This document shows positions 20,470-29,336 of a DNA stretch of 64,000 bases, piece by piece. Below the pieces are notes generated by a model. The model was not told the DNA's origin, did no database searches, and worked only from the letters and a program-made list of their open reading frames with translations. The position numbers were made by a program, and so were the translations under genes. The DNA lies in NCBI GenBank assembly GCA_963813345.1, contig CAWEYR010000030.1, forward strand, positions 62,001 through 126,000, read 5' to 3'. Source of the DNA: CAWDDA01 sp963813345 (GTDB lineage Bacteria > Acidobacteriota > Blastocatellia > RBC074). Position 1 is the first letter of the stretch. The number at the start of each line of letters is the position of its first letter.

Positions 20470-21544
20470 TTGCTCGCATTGCCAACGGCAGATCTGCTTG
20501 GCCGTTGGTTGCTAGGCGTGCAAGGGATCGATCCTTCAGGCCGGATAAGCCCGATTTCTGGTGTGCCTGTCGCTATCCTTCTCGGAGTCCTGATTCGTAA
20601 TCTGATCCCGTTGCCGGAAAGCCTCAAGGCCGGGATTCAGTTCAGCGTATCCACGTTGTTGCGACTGGGAATTGTCCTGGTCGGAATCAAGTTGAGCCTG
20701 GGAGACCTGGTCAGAATGGGTTCGTGGGGTATGCTCGCCGTTCTGATACCAATTGCCACCGGGCTGGTATTCGTCAGCTGGTTCAATCGCCTCTTACGAT
20801 TGCCGGCGCGACTGGGCACTTTGATTGCCGCCGGGACGAGCATTTGTGGTGTGACCGCGATCCTGTCGACTGCGCCGGCAATCGAAGCCAATGAAGAAGA
20901 GGTCGCCTATGCTGTCGCGAATATCACTATCTTCGGATTGCTCGGAATGCTGATCTATCCCTATGTTGCCCACGTGCTTTTTACAACTTCAGAAGGCGTT
21001 GGATTGTTTCTCGGGACCGCCGTTCACGATACCTCTCAAGTTGTCGGCGCCGCGATGACATACAAGGAGCTTTTCCATGACGACCAGGTGCTCCAGGCGA
21101 CGACAGTGACAAAACTGGTGCGCAATCTATTCCTGGCAGCAGTTGTCCCACTGCTCGCCTTTTATCACCTTCGAGGAGAAAGGAACTCTGAAGGGCAACC
21201 TCGACGACGTCGGGCAACCTGGATGAGTCTTCCCGATGTTTGTTTTCGGATTCATCGCGATGGCCGTTGTTCGCACAATCGGTGAAGCTACGTTGAAGAG
21301 CGGATTGGCCTATGGGATCTGGAATGAAGCTGACTGGAGATGGCTGACCACTCAAATTGGAGAGACGCTGGGTGCACGATACTTGTTGGGAACCGCAATG
21401 GCAGCACTCGGGCTGGGGACAAGTCTGTCAGTGTTCAAGGGAGTCGGATTGAAACCCTTCGCAGTTGGTTTCGCGGGCGCGCTTCTGGTAGGCATTGTCG
21501 GCTTTTTGATGTCCTGGTTGCTAAGCCCGTTCGTGCATCTCTAG
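20470..21544 (+). CDS. YeiH/UPF0324-family membrane transporter, frameshifted
   Basis: A polytopic protein with about ten hydrophobic segments. It carries the YeiH-family words GIVLVGIKLSLGDL, AAGTSICGVTAILSTAPAIEA and FLGTAVHDTSQVVGAAM. Members are putative sulfate or small-anion exporters of the inner membrane. The frame shifts near 21230 into LPMFVFGFIAMAVVRTIGEA and ends at 21544. TTG 20470 is the first recognised start, but the frame is open upstream (VIPGVAVAVGVLLLALP), so the true start is probably earlier and may be hidden by another shift. No LysR partner gene is adjacent. Confidence 0.83.
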
Positions 21545-21562
21545 AGATCAGCCCTGGAGGGC

Positions 21563-21650
21563 CTGGGAGCGCTGGTCTCTGACCGGCGCGTGTCTAGGGA
21601 AACGACGCCCCAAAGTAGTGGACGCGCCGGTCAGAGACCAGCGCTCCCGG
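21563..21650. repeat. long inverted repeat, GGGAGCGCC family
   Basis: CTGGGAGCGCTGGTCTCTGA... (from 21563) pairs almost perfectly over 28 bases with ...TCAGAGACCAGCGCTCCCGG (to 21650). It lies between two convergent genes and can stop both transcripts. Confidence 0.92.
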
Positions 21651-21655
21651 GTCAA

Positions 21656-22765
21656 CTATGGCGCCTTTTGGATCTTCCCGCCTTTTGCCGAGAGCATGAG
21701 CTTGACCAGCTCTTCTGTCACCTTTGGCTCGAGACCTTCGGTGTGTCCTTTTTCGAGCCGAACAACATCGGCAACGACAATGCCGTCCTTGCATCCCGAA
21801 TAGCGGTAAACATGCGCCTTGCCCGGTCCTGGCGGAAGTCCCCATGCCGGATTGGGCGGATTCTGTCGCGTGCTGTCATACACGTAGCCCGCTTTCGTAT
21901 CGACGATCTCCTCCGGCTTCGCACGCGCACCGCAAGCAAATTTCGCGGCCCATTGCGACGCTTCCGGCACGCCTTTGTCGTCTATTTCGCGCTGGCCGAT
22001 CGCGTAAATGTGAGAGAACTCGACTGCCGGAAGTTCGCGTAGAGCTGCCGCCGCAGCTGCCATCCCGGCTGCCGGAGTCCCAGCGGCGGGAGCGGCAGTT
22101 CCCGCAGACGCGCCACCTGGAGCTGGAGCCGCGCTTCCCGCAGCCGCAGCCCGCGGAGGTCCAAAACTCGACGCACGGCCCGGGTTTCCGCCGAGGCGTC
22201 CACCCGAGAGGCTCAGCCAGCCGTCAACCTTATCCTTGAAGAAGTCAGTGCGCACAATTCGATTCGACGTCATTCCACCTTGCGAGTGCCCGACAAGCCA
22301 GAACGCTTTGATGTTATCTTTGCCAATCTGCGAGACGACTGAAGTGACGATGTTCTGCAGGTATTCGTCATCGGCCGCAGACCACGCCCGCGTCGGAGAG
22401 TTCGGTGTCGCGATCACGAGCCTGTATTTGTCCTTGTAATCCATGATCGGGAAATAGTGACGCTGCCAGTTCCCGTATGAGCCACCGCCATGAAGACTCA
22501 GGATGAAGGTGACTTTTTCGCCCGCCTTCAGATCACACGGGTAATCGAGAAAGTAGGTACGCCGGGTTTTCATTTCCACTACGGGCCCGGGGTTGATAAC
22601 CCTGTCGCTCGGGCAGTCTTTATCAGGACAGTGCAGGGCGGGCGGCGTCGCGCAGGCCGCTCCGGACAACCTGACGAACTGATCCTGAGCGATAGTGGTA
22701 TACGAGAACGCCATCACGGCGCAGACGACGACCAGCAGTCGAATAAAACCGAGCGACTTCTTCAT
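21656..22765 (-). CDS. secreted alpha/beta hydrolase, PHB-depolymerase-like
   Basis: 369 residues with a signal peptide (LLVVVCAVMAFSYTTIAQ). The core is an esterase/depolymerase fold: ILSLHGGGSYGNW (oxyanion), LVGHSQGGMTSN (Ser nucleophile) and a late His in EKGHTEGLEP. Four Cys near the N-terminus suggest disulfides. Residues about 203-247 are a Gly/Ala/Pro low-complexity insert between the nucleophile half and the acid/His half. AAAAGGAG precedes the ATG. Upstream is a 12-base perfect palindrome at 22798, a likely repressor site. Substrate unknown; polyester or sugar esters are guesses. Confidence 0.8.
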   Translation of the reverse strand: MKKSLGFIRLLVVVCAVMAFSYTTIAQDQFVRLSGAACATPPALHCPDKDCPSDRVINPGPVVEMKTRRTYFLDYPCDLKAGEKVTFILSLHGGGSYGNWQRHYFPIMDYKDKYRLVIATPNSPTRAWSAADDEYLQNIVTSVVSQIGKDNIKAFWLVGHSQGGMTSNRIVRTDFFKDKVDGWLSLSGGRLGGNPGRASSFGPPRAAAAGSAAPAPGGASAGTAAPAAGTPAAGMAAAAAALRELPAVEFSHIYAIGQREIDDKGVPEASQWAAKFACGARAKPEEIVDTKAGYVYDSTRQNPPNPAWGLPPGPGKAHVYRYSGCKDGIVVADVVRLEKGHTEGLEPKVTEELVKLMLSAKGGKIQKAP

Positions 22766-22797
22766 ATGTTTTCTCCTTTTGGGAAAGGTCTCTGACC

Positions 22798-22809
22798 TAC
22801 CGGCCGGTA
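22798..22809. promoter_or_regulatory. palindromic operator-like site TACCGGCCGGTA
   Basis: A perfect 12-base palindrome, extended to GACCTACCGGCCGGTAAGTC with one mismatch, lies about 30 bases before the depolymerase-like gene. The form is that of TetR-family operators. No regulator gene is adjacent, so the binding protein is unknown. Confidence 0.5.
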
Positions 22810-22842
22810 AGTCTATAACCTGACACTAAAAGCCGTCAAGTC

Positions 22843-22975
22843 GCCTGGGAGCGCCAAGGCCCGGGAGCGCCATGGCGTGCCAGCCTGGCGCCGCTGTAGT
22901 GTAGCCAGAACCTGGGCTGATCGACGCGCCAGGCTGGAGCTGGCGCTCCCGGGGCCGCTGGCGCTCCTAGGCGGG
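22843..22975. repeat. nested inverted repeat, GGGAGCGCC family
   Basis: CCTGGGAGCGCCAAGGCCCGGGAGCGCCA and TGGCGCTCCCGGGGCCGCTGGCGCTCCTAGG are two stacked copies of the GGGAGCGCC word on each side. The inner part carries GCCAGCCTGGCG and CGCCAGGCTGG. It is the only member lying at the 5' side of both neighbours. Confidence 0.8.
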
Positions 22976-23142
22976 TGTCGCACCAGTTCTGGGAAGTGAC
23001 CTTCCCGTTAACGGACTGCGAGCCGCCCGAAAACTCCTGCATTCGTCCGTAACGTTGTCATTTCCACACGTTAGTCGACATAACATTCGTGGCACGCGAT
23101 TGGCCTAGAATGCACCACGGCAAAAGGAGGCGATGACCGAAT

Positions 23143-25568
23143 ATGCTGAATGATATTCGATACGGACTTCGAGGCCTTTGGCGCAATCCTGGATTTGCGC
23201 TGCTGGCCGCGCTCTCTCTCGCACTCGGAATCGGCGCCAATACGGCGATCTTCAGCATCGTCAATGGCGTCCTGCTGAGTCCATTGCCCTACTCTGAACC
23301 TGAACAGTTGATTCGCATCTTTGAACGCAGTGACGCCCAGCCCAGGTTCCCGATGGCGCAAGGAAATTTTCAGGATTATCGCGAACAGAACTCGACGCTC
23401 GCGAGTCTCGCTCTCTACACGCGTCAGGATCTCGAGCTGTCTCAGGATGACCGACCCGAGCGACTCGCTGCGCTGCGCGTCTCGGCGGGATATTTCGATC
23501 TGCTGCGCGTCCAGCCGTTACTGGGACGGGAGTTCAATCGTGAAGACGAGATACCCGCCAATAATCTTGTAGTGATTCTCAGTCACGAGCTCTGGCAGCG
23601 CCGTTTCCAGAGTGATCCGCGCATCGTCGGCAGCAAGCTGACACTGCTCGGTCGACCTTTCACTGTGGTCGGTGTGATGAAGCCCGGTGTTCAGCATGTC
23701 GGCGGCGACTATCGCTCTATGCCGCACGGCGAAACTGTTGACGCCTGGTGGCCGATCGAATTGCCGCCACAAGCTTCGCGCGGCTCTCATTATCACAACG
23801 CGGTTGGCAGGATGAAGCCAGGTGTTTCTACATGCGCAGGCTGAGGCCGACTTCAAGGCAATCGCGGAGCGACTCGCAACTCAGTTCCCCAACACAAACA
23901 AAGGCTGGAGCATTGTCGTCAAGCCATTGCATCAGGAAATAGTCGGTCGTGCAAAGACCATGCTACTCGTACTCTTCGGTGCGGTCTTCTTTGTTCTTCT
24001 GATCGCGTGCGTCAATGTAGCGAATCTGCTGCTGGCGCGTGCGACCGTGCGAGAGCGCGAGATAGCCGTCCGCGCATCGCTTGGTGCCGGTCGCGGTCGC
24101 CTTGCGAGGCAACTGCTCACAGAAAGTCTCTTGCTGGCGTTGCTCGGAGGAATCGGAGGAACACTGGTTTCGCTCTGGGCCATCGATGCCATCGGAAGGC
24201 TTGGACCAGAACTTTTGCCGCGCGCTCAGGCAGTGACCATTGACTTTCGAATTCTCCTATTCACGGTCGCCGTCACATTGCTTACCGGAATTTTGTTCGG
24301 ACTGGCTCCGGCATGGCAGGCAGGACGCGTCAGTCTGACCGAGCTTATGAAGGAGGGAGGTCGTGGCGGAACAGGCAGCATTCGACAACGTCATCTGCGC
24401 AATGCACTGGTGATTGCGGAAGTGGCATTGGCACTTGTGCTGCTTGCGGGGGCAGGCTTATTGATACGAAGTTTCTGGAAGTTGCAAAATGCGGATCCCG
24501 GATTCAAATCTGACCACGTACTGACCGCAAAGGTCTCATTGCCGCGAGCGCGATATGAAGACAGGAAGAAGCTCGCTGGCATTTCAGGAACAGCTTCTGG
24601 AACGAATCGCTTCGAGGCCCGGGGTCACCTCTGTTGGCGCCACATCTGATCTCCCCTGGACTGGATACGATGAGAATATGGGGTTCGCGATCGAAGGCAA
24701 GACGTCTCCAGACAACGACGGACCCGGAGCAAGATATCACTTTGTAACGCCAGATTATTTCAAGACGATCGGCGTCCCGCTTGTCAGCGGACGCGCCCTC
24801 ACGAGAGCGGATCGAGACGGCGCTTCTCCCGTAATACTCGTCAACAAGAAGCTCGCTGAAACCTACTTTCCGGGCGAGGAGGCTGCAGGCAAACGGATAA
24901 CATTCTCAGGCAAGCCGACAGAAAAGGACTGGCTCACAATAGCGGGTGTGGTCGGTAACGTGAAAGATTTTCCGAATTCGATCGACTCGGTTCCTGCATT
25001 TTACTGGCCAATGGCGCAGCAACCGCCTCGCGACATGATACTTGCGGTTCGCACCGCCGGTGATCCAAAACGAATGATTGAAGTTGTTCGCAGCGAAGTC
25101 GCGTCGCTTGATCGGGACCTCCCTGTAGCAGATGTGACAACCCTCGACGAGGTCTCGTCGTCGGCCGTGGCGGGCCAGCGCTTCACTCTAGTGTTGGTTG
25201 GATTCTTCGCATTCAGCGCCCTGGCTCTGTCCGCCGTCGGCATTTACGGAGTTCTTTCCTATCTTGTAGCGCAGCGCACTCAGGAGATCGGTGTGCGGAT
25301 GGCTCTCGGCGCGCAATTGAATGATGTGCTGAAGCTTGTCATCCGCCAGGGGATGACCCTCGCGCTCGGTGGTGTAGCAGTTGGATTGGCCGCATCATTC
25401 GCGTTGACGCGATTGATGGAAGGATTGTTGTTTGAAGTTAGTCCTTTCGATCCCTTGACGCTCGGGCTGGTCGCTATGGTGCTTGTCGTGGTGGCATTTG
25501 TGGCGTGCTGGCTCCCTGCGCGTCGTGCAACAAAAGTCGATCCAATTGTGACCTTGAGATACGAGTGA
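23143..25568 (+). CDS. ADOP-family FtsX/MacB-like permease, frameshifted twice
   Basis: ATG 23143 (GCAAAAGGAGG upstream) begins MLNDIRYGLRGLWRNPGFALL. Architecture: first membrane helix (about residues 20-42), a MacB periplasmic domain (SVSAGYF-like, QPLLGREFNREDE, VGSKLTLLGRPFTVVGVM), three helices around LLIACVNVANLLLARA..REREIAVRASLGAGR, a second helix-plus-periplasm-plus-FtsX repeat, and the ending TLRYE. Breaks fall near 23830 and 24570. ADOP proteins are large MacB-like permeases without an adjacent ATPase, as here; their cargo is unknown. The last codons and stop lie in a 40-base repeat also found at 29230. Confidence 0.9.
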
Positions 25569-25597
25569 AGAAAGGTACGTTGTACCGGCGTTTAGCC
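25558..25597 (+). repeat. 40-base direct repeat, left copy (ends ADOP gene and truncates the sulfatase)
   Basis: Identical over 40 bases to 29230-29269 in the same orientation. It contains the last codons and stop of the permease (ATACGAGTGA) and then only the left part of a GTACGTTGTACCGG palindrome arm. The sulfatase stop codon (complement of 25592-25594) lies inside it. Sequence diverges at 25598. Confidence 0.95.
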
Positions 25598-27540
25598 AAG
25601 AGTGGCGATGAAGATATCGACGCCCATGCCTTTCATACCCGGACCAAGCGTCACACTATTTCTACCTTCCATCACTGTGGGTCTTCCGACCAGTCCTGCA
25701 TTGGTTCTTTCCAGCAAACGGTCGTCGATCGGCAGTACGTGGTATTTCTCGGCTTCGGTCATGAACAACGCTTGTAGCTCTTTCAGTTTGTCGGGATTTT
25801 GAGTCGCAACATTATTCGACAGGCTGAAGTCATTCGCGGAGTTGTAAAGGTCCCAGGGATCCTCAGTCAGGCTCTGTGAAGGTTTTTGCTGCCACGCCGG
25901 CCGGTGAATCGTTCGTGCATACCACCCGTCGCTGTAGATGGCCCGGTTGCCGAACATCTCGAAGTACTGCACCGTGTGCGTCTCTTTAGTATTGGCATTG
26001 TCGAAGGTATAAATCAGGCTCTTTCCTTCGATCGGGTCCTGCTGAATGCCATTCACCGTCTTCGGCGCCGGAACTTTGCAGGCCTCGAAAACCGTTGGAG
26101 CGATATCGATGACGTGTCCGAACTGCGATCGCATCTCGCCCTTGGCGTTAATCACTTTTGGCCAGTGAATGACCATGCCGTTGCGCGTGCCACCAAAGTC
26201 TGACGCAACCTGCTTGGTCCAGGAGAACGGCGTATCCATAGCAACCGCCCAGCCGGCAGCGTAATGAGGATATGTGCTCGGGCCACCCCACTCGTCATAG
26301 TGTTTGTTCATGTCCGCTAAGGTCTCCGGAACGCCATTGAAATAACTCATCTCGTTGTACATCCCGTTCATCTGACCTTCGGCACTTGCACCGTTGTCGC
26401 CAACGATGTAAATGAACAACGTATTGTCCGCCTGGCCTGTCTCTTCGACTGCCCCGTATAGTCTGCCTATTTCGTAATCAGTCTGCTCGGAAAAGCCTGC
26501 ATAGGTCTCCATCTGACGAGCGAACAGCTTCTTCTCATCAGCAGAGAGAGTTTCCCAGTCTTTTATGTCTTTGGGTTTTGGAGCGAGCTTGGTGTCGGCT
26601 GGAACAATGCCAAGTTTCTTTTGACGCTCAAGCGTTTCCTGTCTCACCTTGTCCCAACCCTGATCGAACTTGCCTTTATATTTGTCACGCCATTCAGCCT
26701 GAACATGGTGCGGAGCATGCGTGGCGCCGGGCGCAAAGTACATGAAGAATGGCTTGTCGGGGGTCAATGCTTTTTGAAACTTCATCCAAGAGACGGCCTG
26801 ATTGGTCATGTCGGTGGTGAAGTGATACTTGGGATCCTCTGGCAGCTCAACCTGCGCAGTTCCGTCATAGATCAACGGCGCATACTGGTTCGTTTCACCG
26901 CCGATGAAGCCGTAAAATTTCTCGAAACCGGAATGCGTCGGCCAACGGTCGTATGGGCCAGCGGCCGAGATCTCCCAAGGCGGCGTTTCGTGATACTTAC
27001 CAAAAGCGGCGGTGCTAAATCCATTCTGACGGAGAACTTCCGCCATGGGAGTTATCGACTGGGGCCTGACCCCGTTGTTACCCGGAAATGCAGTCGAGGT
27101 CTCCATGACGGAGCCGGCGTTGTTGCTGTGATGGTTGTAGCCAGTAAGCAGCGCGACGCGTGTCGGCGAACACAGCGCCGTCGTGTGAAATCGATTGTAC
27201 CTGAGACCGGTAGCCGCGATCTTTTCAAGGTTCGGCATATTGACCGGTCCTCCAAATGCGCTCGAAGCACCGAAGCCCCATGTCGTCGATCAATACCACT
27301 ACCACGTTGGGAGCGCCTGCGGGTGCTTTCACCTCCCAGCGTGCGGGTGCCTTTGCATTTCGGGCATCCAGTTCCTTATAACTCTGCCGTTTTGGTTCGA
27401 GGATCGGCAGAATCGTGCGGTCTAGTTTATCTGAGGCCGCTCCGGACGGGGTTGTTTCTCCAGTTTGATTACAGCTGCTCAACGCTGTTACCACGATGAG
27501 CATCAGAGATGCCATCCGGGTGCTGTGTCTCGTCGAACAT
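25592..27540 (-). pseudogene. arylsulfatase, 3'-truncated and frameshifted
   Basis: The sulfatase signature CSPTRVALLTG (Cys for formylglycine) and metal-binding VLIDDMG are present, with FMYFAPGATHAPHH, GRLYGAVEETGQADNTLFIYIVGDNGAS and FGGTRNGMVIHWP. The N-terminus is lipoprotein-like (LMLIVVTALSSC). The best start is ATG 27540 with AAGGAG before it, but one shift near 27525 and another near 27255 are needed. The protein stops after DIFIATLG inside the 40-base repeat. Relatives go on for about 200 residues with a beta-rich domain, so the 3' end is missing. The catalytic domain is complete; whether the product is active is uncertain. Confidence 0.88.
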
Positions 27541-27746
27541 GGTCGTCTCCTTCTATGTAACTTGTGGCGATTCATCAAGGCTTCTCTTGCGGGGCATGTC
27601 GGGACCCAAGGCACACTATCGAAAGGATTCCCGAATCCTGATGTAGTTGTGATGACCTTGTCGACTGCCGTGTGCATAACAGCAGAATTTGATTCTGTTG
27701 ACGTCGACAACTCAGAAACGAGGATTCCATTCGCAAGTTCCGGGGC

Positions 27747-28126
27747 TTAGTTTGATGATCCTCGGAACCACGCGCGAGCGAAAATGAGCGTCATAACAGC
27801 GTGTATTGCAACCACCGGCCATAACAGCTTCCCAACCAATTCGCGGCCGACTCCAAGGTAGATCAGATATACGGTTGTCAGGAGGTTGTAGGTAAGCAAT
27901 GCTTGAAGCGGTTTGGTGCTGCCGCCAACTGGTCTTGAACCCGGCCAGCAGGCCAATGCCAAAGATAGCAATCCAATACCGCCTACCCGAGCGAGCCAGG
28001 CCCACTCCGGAAACGTCTTCGCCCAGCAGCAACTGGACGACGACTTCAGGTAGGATCATCAAGGCAAGGCCCGTAGCGTAGACCCCTCCACGATCGCGTC
28101 CAGAGCAAGCACCTTGTTATGTTCAT
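27747..28126 (-). CDS. small multi-helix membrane protein, frameshifted
   Basis: Reconstructed from ATG 28126 with one-base shifts near 28110, 28090 (a GGGG run) and 28000, it reads as a protein of about 126 residues with four hydrophobic segments: VYATGLALMILPEVVVQLLL, LARVGGIGLLSLALACWP, LTYNLLTTVYLIYLGVG and LLWPVVAIHAVMTLIFARAW. No family is certain. It lies 200 bases upstream of the sulfatase on the same strand and within the block flanked by direct repeats. Confidence 0.55.
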
Positions 28127-28262
28127 GTGGTTCGTTTTAGTGTCAAAGCCTTTGAATCAGATTCGCGAAGGTAATCACGCGTTGTTGCTATGTGCCTATT
28201 GTCGCGCGCTTGCGTTTTGCGCATTTGATTCGATCTGTTGCCCAATTCAAAGGGAGCTCTCA

Positions 28263-28990
28263 TCAACTGCCTACCTTGCGGTGACCTGAGTTTGTCACGT
28301 TGACGGCCACGTTTTTCCCTGGGGCGTTGAGCGCGACGTGTGACGCATAGTTAGTTGCATCCGGAAGGGTGGTAAACGTAACATCGAGGTTGACAGGGTC
28401 TTTCTCGATTTCCAGGTAGGTGGAAACCTTGAGGCCAAGCACGCGGTGTCCGGTGAGGTCCACCTCGACGGACAGTTTATCTCCAGGCTTCACGTAATCG
28501 CTGAAATTCAGGCGAATACGCTTGCCGGGCTCAAGAATGTCCAGCGAGACCTTTCCTGCATCCTTGGACGCCTGTAGCTTCTGCGGAGATGGAGGAACGT
28601 AGAGCTTGATCAGACCGACGGCTTGTTGCATATAGTCAGTCAGTTCCTCCTTCTTGTTCTCTACGATTTTGCCCCGGAGGCCGCGCTTCTTCTCCTCCGG
28701 CGGGGCTGCTCCCACGGGAACCTTCTGAACCGCGCCGTTCGCACCGTAATAGCAGCGGTTCTGCTTGCGGGACTTCTCCTCACCTTTCAGGCTAACCGCA
28801 GTAGTCTCGATCCACTCGTATTTTTTGATGCTGGCCTGGCTTTCAGCCAGCGACTTCTTGAGCGCGGCGACATGCGCTGCACCTGGGGCGATTGAGCTTG
28901 CACGATCGTTGACGGGCCGGAGCTCGTCAGGATGGAAAATGTAATGATCAATGTGGCGGTCAAGGTGGTCATGGGTTTCGAGCGTTTCAT
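28263..28990 (-). CDS. exported protein of unknown function, frameshifted
   Basis: ATG 28990 begins a signal peptide (MTTLTATLIITFSILTSSGPSTIVQAQ). A shift near 28870 restores HVAALKKSLAESQASIKKYEWIETT and the rest to TGA at 28263-28265, about 240 residues. The early helix, a CYYGANGAVQKVPVG strand, a Lys/Glu-rich middle and a beta-rich end (VSLDILEPGKRIRLNF, VSTYLEIEKDPVNLDVTF) suggest a periplasmic structural or carrier protein. No function can be given. Confidence 0.62.
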
Positions 28991-29229
28991 CAGTTGTCTC
29001 CTGGTTAGCTATTCTTGTGAGTGGTGTGGCTTGTCAGATGGTTGAAGAGATTATCAAGACAGAGGGCAGCCACGAGACGTTGCCACTAACTGCAGCATCG
29101 GGCTCGCTCATGCATTTCCCAAACTAAGGCGGATACTCGGTTGTGCCGATCGCGTGGAGTCTATCACAGACAGGGATTCAAGTCGTAAATACGATTTTGT
29201 CCGGTTGAAAAACGCTTACTGTGTGATTT

Positions 29230-29269
29230 GCGATACGAGTGAAGAAAGGTACGTTGTACCGGCGTTTAG
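29230..29269 (+). repeat. 40-base direct repeat, right copy
   Basis: Identical to 25558-25597. Here it again reads as the end of an ADOP gene (TTGCGATACGAGTGA gives LRYE and stop), yet no permease frame lies before it. The complete palindrome follows. The two copies bracket 3.63 kb. Confidence 0.95.
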
Positions 29270-29336
29270 CCGGAAGCGTGACATTCTAGTAGCTTGAAAG
29301 TAACGCTTCCGGCTAAACGCCGGTACAACGTACCTT
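29244..29336. repeat. inverted repeat, GTACGTTGTACCGG family, complete copy
   Basis: AAGGTACGTTGTACCGGCGT...GCCGGAAGCGT pairs with ACGCTTCCGGC...ACGCCGGTACAACGTACCTT. The right arm overlaps the stop codon of the next permease (29335-29337). Partial or related copies: 25572-25597, 45508-45545, 63544-63642. Confidence 0.93.

Noticed and set aside
26621..27499. Open frame of nearly 300 codons opposite the sulfatase
   Set aside because: Antisense shadow of a well-defined sulfatase; composition is Arg/Ser-rich and motif-free.
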